From contig QFQQ01000040.1 of the NCBI GenBank assembly GCA_003243445.1, positions 1 through 55,257 of the forward strand: a stretch of DNA of 55,257 nucleotides, written 5' to 3'. A program made the translations under genes and the position numbers. This document shows positions 32,639 through 41,477 of this stretch, one piece after another; position 1 is the first letter of the stretch; each line of letters begins with the position of its first letter. A model generated the notes under the pieces. The model searched no databases. It saw nothing but the letters and a program-made list of their open reading frames with translations, and had not been told where the DNA came from. Source of the stretch: Citrobacter freundii (GTDB taxonomy: Bacteria; Bacteroidota; Bacteroidia; Chitinophagales; Chitinophagaceae).

Positions 32639-35161
32639 ATGCCTTTAACTATATCCGGATCAACGCCGGTCATGGGATTACCCGGCGCATCGATTGCTTC
32701 CCTGCAGGCGAAATATGGCAGGAATGAATTCATCTACCGCAGACACGGGCAATCAGCCCGGCTTATCTGGAATACCATAAAAGATCCAATGGTGATCCTG
32801 CTGGTGGTAAGCGGTATCCTGTATTTTCTATTGGGAGAACAGGCAGAAGGAATGATGATGCTTGCAGCCCTGCTGCTGGTTTTGGGCATAAGTTTTTACC
32901 AGGAATTCAGAAGCAGCAATGCGATCGATAAACTGAAACAACTGATCACACCAAATGTAATGGTAATACGGGATGGAGTTCGTCTTACTGTTCATTCACG
33001 GGAGCTTGTACCCGGTGATGTGATATGGCTGGAGGAAGGTCAGCAAATACCTGCCGATGCAATGATCATCGACGCGCACGACCTGAGTGTAAATGAAGCC
33101 ATTCTCACAGGAGAGTCAGTACCGCTGACTAAAACTGCTGATGCGAAGAACAGTGAACTTTTCCAGGGCACGCTGGTCAGTTCCGGAAGTTGTTTCGCAA
33201 GGGTAACAGCGACCGGCAATCAGACGCGCCTCGCGGCTATCGGGCGGCTGGCAGATGATCCTTCATCACAAAAAACATTGCTTCAGCGGCAGACCGCTGA
33301 AATTGTCAAAAGACTGGCATTGCTTGGCCTGATCAGTTTTCTGCTGATACTGGGGATCAACTATCTCCATTACCGCGATATCGTCATCAGTCTGTTGTTC
33401 GCATTGACGCTTGCAATGTCAGTGATCCCCGAGGAGATACCTGTCGCATTCTCGTCGTTCATGGCGCTGGGCGCCTATAAGCTAAGCCGGGCCGGCGTGT
33501 TTGTACGGCAGCCTCAGATCCTTGAAAATCTCGGATGCATGGATGTGATCTGCCTTGACAAAACGGGGACCATCACAGAAAACAAAATGGTCGTCCATAC
33601 CGTATATAACTATCACAGAGATGAACTGACCTGCCAGTTTGAACATGCCGAGGATCTTCTGTATTACGGCACCCTTGCTTCAGAATACAGTCCTTTTGAT
33701 TCGATGGAAAAGGCGATCACCGACACTTATATTTCCCTGTCCCCCGCATTTACACGACCACATATCATCTATGAATATCCCATCAGCGGCAATCCGCCGA
33801 TGATGACCCATGTTTATAATGATGATTCAGCGATCATTGCCGCCGGAAAAGGTGCACCGGAACGGATCATGGGGGTTTGCCGGCTCGATCACGAAACACG
33901 AATGAAACTCCAGGGTTACCTGGAACAGATGACCGGTAAAGGCTTACGGGTGCTTGGTGTTGCCAGTGCCAGGCATACAGGTGAGTTTCCTGTAGAGCAG
34001 GATGACTTTAACTGGCAGTTCGAAGGATTTATCGCACTGTTTGATCCGCCTAAAAAAAATATCCCTGAAGTGATACGCCAATTCCTTGCTGCGGGCCTTG
34101 AGGTAAAACTGCTTACAGGGGATTATCCCGAAACGGCTATAACGATCGGCGAACAGGCCGGTATACAGCACCGGGCGATCTCTTACACGGGAGAGCAGGT
34201 AATGCGTATGACAGAAGAGCAACTTGGTGAAGCCGCTAAATCTGCCAATATATTTTCACGCATGTTCCCTGAAGCGAAATTACGGCTGATCAGGCAACTC
34301 AGTGCGGGAGGGCATACCGTTGGCATGACCGGTGATGGAGTGAACGATGCCCCGGCCCTGAAAGCCGCTGCCATTGGTATTGCGATGGGTAAGCGCGGAA
34401 CAGAAATGGCTCAGCAATCAGCCGATCTCGTCATCGCAGACGATGACCTCTCAAAAATATCCCTTACGATCAATGAAGGCAGAAGGATCTTTCACAACCT
34501 GAGAAAATCGGTCCGCTATATTATCAGCATACATATACCCATATTACTCCTTGCAACGATCCCGTTGTTGCTGAGCTGGAAATTTCCAAACATCTTTACT
34601 CCGGTTCACATTATTTTTCTCGAACTGATCATGGGACCGACCTGTTCTATCTTTTTTGAAAGAGAGCCTGTGGAATCAACAGCCATCCGTGGCGGTCCCC
34701 GGAAAAGAGATACGCCCCTCCTTCAACGCGATGATGTTCTTATCAGCGTGATGCAGGGTATTATTATCGGGGCAGCCTGTCTGCTGCTCTACTATTTCTT
34801 TATGCGAAGCGGTGCACCCCTTGAAAAAACAAGAACGATCGTATTCACCACATTGATACTATCCAATATTTTGCTGACTTTTTCAGCGAGGTCGACCTTT
34901 GAAACAATCAGGAAGAAGATTCATTATAAAAATTCACTGGTACTGCCGGTGATCGGCATGTCCGTCATTTTCCTGAGCCTGATATTGTTTCTTCCGGCGG
35001 CGAGATCCCTGTTCGGGCTCATTCCATTATCACCTGCGTTGCTGATCGTCTGCACGTTAACAGCTGCTGTCAGCGTGCTATGGTTCGAGATTTATAAAGC
35101 CAATCTTCCTGTAAACACTGGAGAAACCATCCCGCGTAAGAAGCGTGGAGATCAACTTTAA
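32639..35161 (+). CDS. Cation P-type ATPase (P2, Ca2+-type/CtpF-like)
   Basis: 840 aa. TGES in the actuator domain, DKTGT with Asp307, TGDY in place of TGDN, and GDGVNDAPALKAAAIGIAMG in the hinge. Membrane helix 4 has PEEIPVAF, the P2-like position where Ca2+ pumps have PEGLP. The cytosolic nucleotide domain is compact. It probably exports Ca2+ or another divalent cation. CtpF, a P2 ATPase, is a DosR-regulon member in M. tuberculosis. It is the first gene of a two-gene operon with its own boxes. Confidence 0.9.
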   Translation: MPLTISGSTPVMGLPGASIASLQAKYGRNEFIYRRHGQSARLIWNTIKDPMVILLVVSGILYFLLGEQAEGMMMLAALLLVLGISFYQEFRSSNAIDKLKQLITPNVMVIRDGVRLTVHSRELVPGDVIWLEEGQQIPADAMIIDAHDLSVNEAILTGESVPLTKTADAKNSELFQGTLVSSGSCFARVTATGNQTRLAAIGRLADDPSSQKTLLQRQTAEIVKRLALLGLISFLLILGINYLHYRDIVISLLFALTLAMSVIPEEIPVAFSSFMALGAYKLSRAGVFVRQPQILENLGCMDVICLDKTGTITENKMVVHTVYNYHRDELTCQFEHAEDLLYYGTLASEYSPFDSMEKAITDTYISLSPAFTRPHIIYEYPISGNPPMMTHVYNDDSAIIAAGKGAPERIMGVCRLDHETRMKLQGYLEQMTGKGLRVLGVASARHTGEFPVEQDDFNWQFEGFIALFDPPKKNIPEVIRQFLAAGLEVKLLTGDYPETAITIGEQAGIQHRAISYTGEQVMRMTEEQLGEAAKSANIFSRMFPEAKLRLIRQLSAGGHTVGMTGDGVNDAPALKAAAIGIAMGKRGTEMAQQSADLVIADDDLSKISLTINEGRRIFHNLRKSVRYIISIHIPILLLATIPLLLSWKFPNIFTPVHIIFLELIMGPTCSIFFEREPVESTAIRGGPRKRDTPLLQRDDVLISVMQGIIIGAACLLLYYFFMRSGAPLEKTRTIVFTTLILSNILLTFSARSTFETIRKKIHYKNSLVLPVIGMSVIFLSLILFLPAARSLFGLIPLSPALLIVCTLTAAVSVLWFEIYKANLPVNTGETIPRKKRGDQL

Positions 35162-35178
35162 CGTTTAACCTGCTCACC

Positions 35179-35562
35179 ATGCGAAGTATCCTGCTTATAA
35201 TCCTGGTACTGGTTGCGCTGTCATCCACAGCCGCCGGTGTGCTGTTGTTGTATCCTGCAATAACAATATTCGACATCCGGTCGGTTTTAGCAGGATTGAC
35301 TCCTTTCAGCAATTTCATTTTATCCGGATCATTCCTGCTGATCACTATCAGCGCCAGTTCACTCATTGCCTGCTATTGGATGTGCATGAAAACAAACGCA
35401 CAATATAAATGGACTACAATAACAGGCGTGATACTGTCAGCCGTGGCCCTTTTGCAGGTGCTTCTGATGCGGCCTGCCGGTCCGGTACACCTGGGAATGG
35501 CCGCTGCAGGCACATTAATAATACTTATCTCCTATCAGCTCAGAGGCAAATGGGCCGTATAA
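35179..35562 (+). CDS. Small polytopic membrane protein
   Basis: 127 aa with four hydrophobic segments: residues about 3-25, 45-68, 78-98 and 103-122. Charged residues are few and there is no recognisable motif. It follows the ATPase by 17 bp and is surely cotranscribed, so an accessory role to the pump is possible. No family recognised. Confidence 0.6.
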   Translation: MRSILLIILVLVALSSTAAGVLLLYPAITIFDIRSVLAGLTPFSNFILSGSFLLITISASSLIACYWMCMKTNAQYKWTTITGVILSAVALLQVLLMRPAGPVHLGMAAAGTLIILISYQLRGKWAV

Positions 35563-35569
35563 AAAAAAG

Positions 35570-35634
35570 TGATCAATATCAACGCCGGGATTGACCGCCA
35601 TCATTCCGCCCGAAGCCGGCCGGCTTTATCTTCA
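35570..35634 (+). promoter_or_regulatory. Two exact FNR/CRP-type boxes and -7 element for USP
   Basis: TGATCAATATCA (35570-35581) and TGACCGCCATCA (35592-35603) lie 22 bp apart, centred 78.5 and 56.5 bp before 35654. TATCTTCA (35627-35634) is at the predicted -7. Confidence 0.82.
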
Positions 35635-35653
35635 GCACTGAAATTTATGCATC

Positions 35654-36478
35654 ATGAAAACCATCATTGTACCAACCGATTTTACCGCTGTATCTTCCAA
35701 TGCCGCCCGCTATGCGATTTCGCTGGCGGCACAGTTGCACACATCTGTTACACTTTTCCATAGTTACCCTATACCTATGGCACTCTCTGAGGTGCCAACG
35801 CCTCCGCAGGTGTTCAATGCATTGCAACGGGATGCCGAAGAATTCCTGGAAAATGCAAAGAAAGATCTCGGGCTGGTAACGCCGCCAAACGTTGAAATAA
35901 AGACAGATGCCCGCCCGGGAACATTTCTGACCGGACTTCAGCAACTGTGTAACGAACTCGAGCCCGAGGCTATCGTAATCAGCTCCCATGGCCGCGCAGG
36001 TGTCGAACACCTGGTAATGGGCAGTGAAACGGCCGCAAGTGTAACGCATCTCAGGTGGCCGCTGATCGTGGTCCCACGTGGCGCAAAATTCAAGGCACCT
36101 CAGCATATCGCCATCGCATGCGACCTGCTCAAAGTACATTCAACCGTGCCGGTGAATATGATCCGGAAACTGGTGGAAACATTCAAAGCTGATCTGTCCG
36201 TATTGCATGTGCACAATAAGCAGTCCTACAGCGAAGCAGTGATTGAGGGTACAGGAGACCTGCAGGAAATGCTGGCGGATCTTCATCCCTCCTATCATTT
36301 CATCGAGAACGCAGATGTTACAGAAGCTGTGCTTGATTTTGTGGATCACCACAATATAGACCTGCTCATTGCATTTCCTAAAAAACACAACCTCCTCCAA
36401 AGCCTGTTCCGTAAAAGCGAATCAAAAATAATGGCGAAAGAAACCCTGGTGCCCTTAATGACCGTTCATGAAAAATAA
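35654..36478 (+). CDS. Universal stress protein, tandem UspA domains
   Basis: 274 aa, starting MKTIIVPTDFTAVSSNAARY. The first domain has SSHGRAGVEHLVMGSE, close to the full Gx2Gx9GS nucleotide motif (first Gly replaced by Ser), so it is the best candidate ATP binder among the eight USPs. The second domain is degenerate. It pairs with the USP at 6966 in sequence, including the second-domain ACDLLKVHSTVPV/ACDMENIQETIPV stretch. It is monocistronic between its own perfect box pair and a probable terminator. Confidence 0.88.
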   Translation: MKTIIVPTDFTAVSSNAARYAISLAAQLHTSVTLFHSYPIPMALSEVPTPPQVFNALQRDAEEFLENAKKDLGLVTPPNVEIKTDARPGTFLTGLQQLCNELEPEAIVISSHGRAGVEHLVMGSETAASVTHLRWPLIVVPRGAKFKAPQHIAIACDLLKVHSTVPVNMIRKLVETFKADLSVLHVHNKQSYSEAVIEGTGDLQEMLADLHPSYHFIENADVTEAVLDFVDHHNIDLLIAFPKKHNLLQSLFRKSESKIMAKETLVPLMTVHEK

Positions 36479-36493
36479 TAAGACGTGTAATCC

Positions 36494-36518
36494 CCGGGGC
36501 TTGACCTGCCCGGTTTTT
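36494..36518 (+). terminator. Probable terminator of USP
   Basis: CCGGG (36494-36498) pairs with CCCGG (36509-36513), followed by TTTTT. The stem is short. Confidence 0.5.
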
Positions 36519-36545
36519 CATAAGGGTTCTTTTAATTGCGGATGA

Positions 36546-36788
36546 ATGGCAGAACTAAGTTTGTGGCTGGACAACTATGACGACATCTATTCTGATTTCG
36601 ATGTGCGGACATTGCTTAAAAGACGTGTATCTGAAGATTCCGTTTATGAACTGGGAATGACCTATAAACGTAAAGAAGAAAACACGGATTTGCTGCTGAA
36701 TACTTCTTTCCAGTGTCAGGCGGAATTGAATAAAGCAAAATCCTGGCATACCATCGCCGCCTGGAAGATCCTGTTCAAATCTTATTGA
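36546..36788 (+). CDS. Hypothetical protein, 80 aa
   Basis: A soluble 80-aa protein, starting MAELSLWLDNYDDIYSDFD, with charged helices afterwards and a C-terminal WHTIAAWKILFKSY. No family is recognised and no operator box is seen at the usual distance. Codon use looks like that of its neighbours, which favours a real gene, but evidence is limited to the open frame and its place on the coding strand between two genes. Confidence 0.45.
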   Translation: MAELSLWLDNYDDIYSDFDVRTLLKRRVSEDSVYELGMTYKRKEENTDLLLNTSFQCQAELNKAKSWHTIAAWKILFKSY

Positions 36789-36896
36789 TCAGATAACCGC
36801 ATTACCGGTAAATCCTATACAACACGTCACGATCTGACCTGCGTCTTAAAATGGCAGCCGGCATTATTCTGTATCCGATGCCAGGGACCAACCTGC

Positions 36897-37310
36897 TTAC
36901 CAATTACCCCTTCCAAGATCAAAATCATTCTCTTTAGCATTTACAAGCTTATTGCTCAACTCCCGTCCATGGTCATTTTGCTGCTGCAAGGTCCAACCAT
37001 CTGTCATCACTGTTTCCAGCCAGATATTTCCTGACTGGCGGAATACCTGTACGTTCAAACCAAATCGATCTTTGAATAGTGATTCTAGACTTCCAACGGT
37101 CATTTCTCCGTCAATCTCAATCTCTCCTTCCTGCTTCAAACCGGCAGCGGCCAGTGAAGAGGAATTCGGCACTGGTTTAAGCAGCATTCCGCGATCCTGC
37201 GTCTCCTGGTTCCTGTAGAAAGTCAATCGCAGGAATGGGAAAACAGCTGAAAACTCTTTCTGCATTTCGTGTATAAGACGCTGACGCGAAAGGATGGATA
37301 CGTATTTCAT
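36897..37310 (-). CDS. Hypothetical protein, 137 aa
   Basis: A soluble protein with an alpha/beta pattern. The C-terminal part, from TVGSLESLFKDRFGLNVQVF through RQSGNIWLETV to DGWTLQQQNDHGREL, looks like a compact domain reminiscent of ligand- or nucleic-acid-contact folds, but I recognise no family. Two near-consensus boxes exactly 22 bp apart lie at the standard 53.5 and 75.5 bp upstream, so it is probably a regulon member. Confidence 0.6.
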   Translation of the reverse strand: MKYVSILSRQRLIHEMQKEFSAVFPFLRLTFYRNQETQDRGMLLKPVPNSSSLAAAGLKQEGEIEIDGEMTVGSLESLFKDRFGLNVQVFRQSGNIWLETVMTDGWTLQQQNDHGRELSNKLVNAKENDFDLGRGNW

Positions 37311-37327
37311 ACTGATAGTTTAAGATC

Positions 37328-37391
37328 AAAGTTCCCTCCCAGAAGGCCTATGTAAAATGATAGCGATCCTGTATTAAGATGATCTTACTCA
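37328..37391 (-). promoter_or_regulatory. Degenerate FNR/CRP-type box pair
   Basis: TGATAGCGATCC (37358-37369) and TGATCTTACTCA (37380-37391) each miss the consensus by one base, are 22 bp apart, and lie 53.5 and 75.5 bp before 37310. GAACTTTG (37328-37335, minus) is a -7 candidate. Confidence 0.5.
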
Positions 37392-37446
37392 CACGTTACC
37401 GATTGAAGAGTATGTATTCGGCATCAGCATGTATCAATATTATTGC

Positions 37447-37489
37447 TGACGGATATCATTGACCTGCATAATACTATCAACTAGTTTTA
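37447..37489 (+). promoter_or_regulatory. FNR/CRP-type box and -7 element for PepSY-like gene
   Basis: The exact box TGACGGATATCA (37447-37458) is centred 67.5 bp before 37520. TAGTTTTA (37482-37489) falls at -7 if the box is at -41.5. At 22 bp upstream only a right half-site (ending ATCA at 37436) is visible. Confidence 0.7.
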
Positions 37490-37519
37490 TCAGAACATAA
37501 ATTATCTAAACTGATAGAA

Positions 37520-38026
37520 ATGATAAAAGCTGCTGTTTTGTCTTTTGCGATCCTGTGCGCTTCGCTGACTCCTTTATACGCTTTCAGCCAGGATACCCTG
37601 CCGGGAGTAACTGTTATGTCAAGAAATTACAAATACCTTAATGCCGTGGATAGCAAAGAAGCATCACAGCCGGTCAGATTGCTGGAGCATATGGCAGCAG
37701 CTTATAAGCTCAGCGAATCTGAGATCTATAATGATGACTACGACACTTACTATATCTCTTTTTATCTGCCTGACGGCTACCTCCTCGCTGCATATAATGC
37801 CGATGGCAGTATTCTTTATACGGCCGAACGATTCAGGGACGTCGATCTGCCTGCAGCAGTAAGAAAAGCCGTACTGAGTAAATACCCGGGATGGGCAATA
37901 CAGAGAGATCTCTATCTCGTAAAGTATAATGATGAAGCCGGGCCAAAAATGATCTATAAGATCACGGTGAAAGCCCGCGATAAGCGTGTGCGGATAAAAG
38001 TGGATCAGCAAGGAAATTTCAAGTGA
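37520..38026 (+). CDS. Secreted PepSY-like protein
   Basis: 168 aa with a signal peptide (about residues 1-23, ending near AFSQ). The mature protein has a Tyr/Asp-rich region (YNDDYDTYYISFYLPDGYLL) and a C-terminal repeat-like half (AVRKAVLSKYPGWAIQRDLY), the layout of Bacteroidota PepSY-like/DUF2874 periplasmic proteins. The 169-aa protein at 49730 is a close paralogue. Neighbours give no clear partner. It has its own operator and terminator. Confidence 0.75.
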   Translation: MIKAAVLSFAILCASLTPLYAFSQDTLPGVTVMSRNYKYLNAVDSKEASQPVRLLEHMAAAYKLSESEIYNDDYDTYYISFYLPDGYLLAAYNADGSILYTAERFRDVDLPAAVRKAVLSKYPGWAIQRDLYLVKYNDEAGPKMIYKITVKARDKRVRIKVDQQGNFK

Positions 38027-38082
38027 GATCTTCCTTAACCTGATGTTGACCGTACCATATAGCAACAGCAAGTTGGATCTCT

Positions 38083-38112
38083 GGCCTCATTCCAGGAATG
38101 GGGCCTTTTTTT
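38083..38112 (+). terminator. Rho-independent terminator
   Basis: GGCCTCATTC (38083-38092) pairs with GAATGGGGCC (38096-38105, one G-T pair), followed by seven T's. It ends the PepSY-like transcript. Confidence 0.85.
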
Positions 38113-38223
38113 GACCTTAACTGATAATATTATCCCTTGTTTTTTATGCCCGGAACAGTTAACTTTAATTATGACACGCCAAGATAACTCCAACACCTTT
38201 CACTGCTAAGAATAACAACCGGT

Positions 38224-38257
38224 TGACAGTAATCAAAAGGCCGGGTGAGATCGCTCA
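38224..38257 (+). promoter_or_regulatory. FNR/CRP-type box pair far upstream of the two-component operon
   Basis: The exact, fully symmetrical-flanked TTGACAGTAATCAA (box 38224-38235) and a degenerate TGAGATCGCTCA (38246-38257) lie 22 bp apart. They are 182-205 bp before the kinase start, further than elsewhere; a start site near 38293 would leave a ~140-nt leader. The 406 bp from 38027 to 38433 otherwise hold a terminator and no convincing gene. Confidence 0.6.
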
Positions 38258-38433
38258 TATAATTTATCTGTTTTAAGAAAGATTTTGCAGCAACAACAGA
38301 AATAGACTACCCCCTTTGGAAATTCAACTTCTTGTCCCCATGGAAGCATAATGCCGCATTCCGTTCCGGTTTGCATGTTAGCACGAATTTCAGGCAGATT
38401 GGTGTAAGGATCACTATCTAATATCATGTAAGT

Positions 38434-40053
38434 ATGAAAACGGGGGACGTTTCAGCGAAAGACCCTAAGAATGACTTCCTGGAAGCGGTATGCAACAGCC
38501 TCCAGGAGGGAACTGCCGTCATCAGCGGATCAAATGGCAGGCTGGTGTTTTGCAATCAGGCCTGGCTTTCACTGTTTGGGCTGATCAGTCATGTAGGTAT
38601 GGACATGGATGATCTTAGTCTTTTACGAAAAGATCATCTGTCAAGCGAAGCCTGGCAAAAACGTTTAACCGCCGCCAGGGACAAGGGCGTTTTCAGGGAA
38701 CGCGTGGAATATATTTCGAAACACGGTCACTCCTTCTGGGCTGAATCCTCCATACGCGGCTTTGCAAAGAATGATGTTATATATTTCCTCGTGGTGATCG
38801 AAAAGATCGATCAGTTGAAACAAAGCGAACTGAAGATAGCGGAAGACAAACAGCGCTTCACAGCACTGCTCGAACATGCGAGCATGGGAATACTGGAAGT
38901 GAATCAGCGCGCGGAGATCATAGACATAAACCTGTCGGCATTGAATCTTTTTGGTTATGAAAAATCGGAAGTACTGAACAAAAAGATCGAAATACTGATA
39001 CCGGCACGCTTTCACCGCAAGCATGAAGAGCATAGAAGCAGTTATCTGGATCATCCTAAAAACAGGCCCATGGGACTTGGCATGGACCTATATGCTGTAA
39101 AGAAAACAGGCGAAGAATTTCCGGTAGAAGTAAGTCTGACGAATTACATGCTGAATGATCAGTCTTATGTGGTCGTATTCATAAGCGATATAACGATCAG
39201 GAAAAAAAATGAAATGGAAATTCAAAACCTGAATGATGCATTGGAAGAAACTGTTGAAGTCAGGACCAAAGAATTGAAAAACGCGATCCATCAACTGGAA
39301 GATTCACGCGAAGAACTTTACAGGTCCTTACAAAAAGAAAAGGAACTCAGTGAGCTAAAATCACGATTCGTATCGATGGCTTCGCATGAATTCCGTACGC
39401 CGCTGAGCACTGTCTTATCTTCTGCCTACCTGCTTGAGCAGTATAATACCGGAATTGACTCAGGCAGACAACAAAAACATATACAGCGCATCGTTTCCTC
39501 TGTGAACATGCTTACAGATATTCTCAACGATTTTCTGAGTGTAGGTAAGATCGAGGAAGGAAAGATACACGTAAAATACCAGCAATTTGATATCTATAAA
39601 TTTATGCTCGCTGCGATAGACGAGATCAGGATCAATCTCAAGAAAGAGCAATCCTTACAATATGAACATACCGGCGACCCGGAAGTGAGGCTGGACGTTT
39701 CGCTGCTAAGACATATTGTGATGAACCTGATCTCCAATGCCAGTAAATTTTCTTTTCCTGACAGCGCCATCAATGTGACTACCTCAAACGGAAACGGCAT
39801 ACTGACATTGGCCGTTAAAGATCACGGCATTGGCATCTCTGCCGAAGATCAGCAACACCTGACCGAGCGTTTCTTCCGCGGAACGAATGCGATCAATATT
39901 CAGGGAACGGGGCTTGGATTACACATTGTCTCAAAATATGCCGAACTGATGGACGGATCAATTTCCTGCGAAAGTACCCTGCAACAGGGAACAACTTTCA
40001 CTGTTTCATTCAAACAAAACCACAAAACGTATGAAAAAAATACTGTTGATTGA
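38434..40053 (+). CDS. Cytosolic PAS-PAS sensor histidine kinase
   Basis: 539 aa without membrane segments. PAS 1 is about residues 10-130, PAS 2 about 140-260, then a coiled coil (260-305), a HisKA domain with SMASHEFRTPLS and phospho-acceptor His318, and an HATPase domain with the N-box NLISNASKF, DHGIGI and GTGLGLHIV. PAS 2 contains RFHRKHEEHRSSYL and MGLGMDLYAVKKTG, similar to the FixL haem-PAS region: His197 aligns with the FixL haem ligand, while Met217 occupies the place of its distal Arg. This motif is also common in non-haem PAS domains. It overlaps the regulator gene by 23 bp. Confidence 0.9.
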   Translation: MKTGDVSAKDPKNDFLEAVCNSLQEGTAVISGSNGRLVFCNQAWLSLFGLISHVGMDMDDLSLLRKDHLSSEAWQKRLTAARDKGVFRERVEYISKHGHSFWAESSIRGFAKNDVIYFLVVIEKIDQLKQSELKIAEDKQRFTALLEHASMGILEVNQRAEIIDINLSALNLFGYEKSEVLNKKIEILIPARFHRKHEEHRSSYLDHPKNRPMGLGMDLYAVKKTGEEFPVEVSLTNYMLNDQSYVVVFISDITIRKKNEMEIQNLNDALEETVEVRTKELKNAIHQLEDSREELYRSLQKEKELSELKSRFVSMASHEFRTPLSTVLSSAYLLEQYNTGIDSGRQQKHIQRIVSSVNMLTDILNDFLSVGKIEEGKIHVKYQQFDIYKFMLAAIDEIRINLKKEQSLQYEHTGDPEVRLDVSLLRHIVMNLISNASKFSFPDSAINVTTSNGNGILTLAVKDHGIGISAEDQQHLTERFFRGTNAINIQGTGLGLHIVSKYAELMDGSISCESTLQQGTTFTVSFKQNHKTYEKNTVD

Positions 40054-41086
40054 AGACAATGCGGACATCCGCAGCAATACAGCGGAGATCCTGGAACTGT
40101 CAAACTACCACGTGATCGAAGCTGAGAACGGTAAGGTGGGAGTAATGAAGGCGATTGAAACCAAACCCGACCTGATCATCTGTGACATCATGATGCCAGA
40201 GCTAGACGGATACGGAGTGCTGCACGCTATTCAGCATAATGATGCAATCAAGAACACGCCGTTTATATTTCTTACAGCCCGTACTGAAAGAAATGATTTC
40301 CGCAAAGGGATGGAACTTGGGGCGGACGACTATCTGACAAAACCTTTTGATGGAACTGAACTACTCAATGCAGTGAGTGGGCGGCTAAAAAAAATGGAGA
40401 TGCTCAATGCCACATTTCAATCCGATCTGCGAGGACTGAAGCAATTGATGGAAGTCAGTTCTGGTAAGGCTGCACTTGAGCAGCTGACAACAGACAGGAA
40501 TATCAATCATTACAACAGAAAGCAGCTCATTTACTCAGAAGGGAATCATCCGAACCGGCTTTATTATGTGATCAAAGGCAAAGTGAAAGCTTTCAAGACA
40601 AATGAGAATGGAAAAGAACTGGTGACCGACCTGTTTCATGAAGGTGATTTTGTCGGGCATACTGCATTGCTTGAAAAGGCTGTATATAAAGACACTGCCG
40701 AAGCATTGGAGGATACAGAACTCGCGCTGATCCCACGGGAGGATTTTGATGAGTTGATCGACCGTAATCCTGAAGTGGCCAGGAAATTCATTCAATTACT
40801 GGCAGGGAATATTGCTGAGAAAGAAAAGCAGCTGTTGAAACTCGCCTACAATTCCCTCCGGAAAAAAGTGGCTGATGCCCTCCTGCTCATCAACCGCAAA
40901 TATGCAGGCAGTTCGGATCAATTCAGGATCGATATGAGCCGGGAAAATCTCGCAAATGTTGCAGGCACTGCAACAGAATCTCTGATCCGCACATTGAGTG
41001 ACTTCAAAAACGAGAAACTGATCGATATAGACGAGGGAAGGATCATTTTGCTCAACCTGAAAAAACTTGAAAATCTTTGTAACTGA
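40031..41086 (+). CDS. Response regulator-Crp/Fnr fusion transcription factor
   Basis: 351 aa. An N-terminal receiver domain (1-122) has the acidic pair Glu8/Asp9, phospho-acceptor Asp52, Thr82 and Lys104. A linker is followed by a cNMP-binding-type beta barrel (about 150-265), without a clear cyclic-nucleotide Arg-Ser motif and without FNR-type FeS cysteines. The C-terminal Crp-type winged helix (about 270-345) has the recognition helix GTATESLIRTL. Glu316 and Arg320 match the CRP Glu181/Arg185 (FNR Glu209/Arg213) that read the TGA...TCA core. It is coupled to the kinase by overlap and is the prime candidate for binding the island's TGAY-N4-RTCA boxes. Confidence 0.9.
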   Translation: MKKILLIEDNADIRSNTAEILELSNYHVIEAENGKVGVMKAIETKPDLIICDIMMPELDGYGVLHAIQHNDAIKNTPFIFLTARTERNDFRKGMELGADDYLTKPFDGTELLNAVSGRLKKMEMLNATFQSDLRGLKQLMEVSSGKAALEQLTTDRNINHYNRKQLIYSEGNHPNRLYYVIKGKVKAFKTNENGKELVTDLFHEGDFVGHTALLEKAVYKDTAEALEDTELALIPREDFDELIDRNPEVARKFIQLLAGNIAEKEKQLLKLAYNSLRKKVADALLLINRKYAGSSDQFRIDMSRENLANVAGTATESLIRTLSDFKNEKLIDIDEGRIILLNLKKLENLCN

Positions 41087-41096
41087 CCTGTTAATG

Positions 41097-41477
41097 TCAA
41101 TGTTCGTCAAGAATATGTTTATTAAAACGGATCTTCAGTTCTTCAAATTTTTTCTTGGCTACAGACAGGTCATCTTCGAGATGTTTGTGCTTGACAAATA
41201 CCGCATTGACCAGCATGCCATCTTCAAACCTTTCTCTTTTCAGTAGACGGTCAAATTCGGCAATACCGTTTTTCAAAACACTGATCACACTATCCTGTTC
41301 GATGAACTCATTCTGAAACCCCTCCGCGGCCTCCAGGGAGGACCTCCGCTCCTGTTCACGCAAGATCTCCACCAACCTCGCCTTCATATAAATATTTTCA
41401 TCAACCATTAATGCAATCTGCCTCTTCCATGTATTACTTTCATATTCGAGCTGACGTATTTTAGATCTCGACATCAT
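41097..41477 (-). CDS. Small coiled-coil protein
   Basis: 126 aa, rich in Glu/Lys/Arg/Leu, with long helices throughout (NTWKRQIALMVDENIYMKAR, then VEILREQERRSS, then LSVAKKKFEELKIRF). No signal peptide or membrane segment. It has the same length as the coiled-coil protein at 2031. It is convergent with the regulator gene (10-bp gap). An exact box is 119 bp upstream, farther than usual. Function unknown. Confidence 0.65.
   Translation of the reverse strand: MMSRSKIRQLEYESNTWKRQIALMVDENIYMKARLVEILREQERRSSLEAAEGFQNEFIEQDSVISVLKNGIAEFDRLLKRERFEDGMLVNAVFVKHKHLEDDLSVAKKKFEELKIRFNKHILDEH

Noticed and set aside
38233..38427. 64-codon minus-strand frame with a CCCC cluster
   Set aside because: No family, no promoter, and it covers the region carrying the operator pair and leader of the two-component operon; treated as noise.
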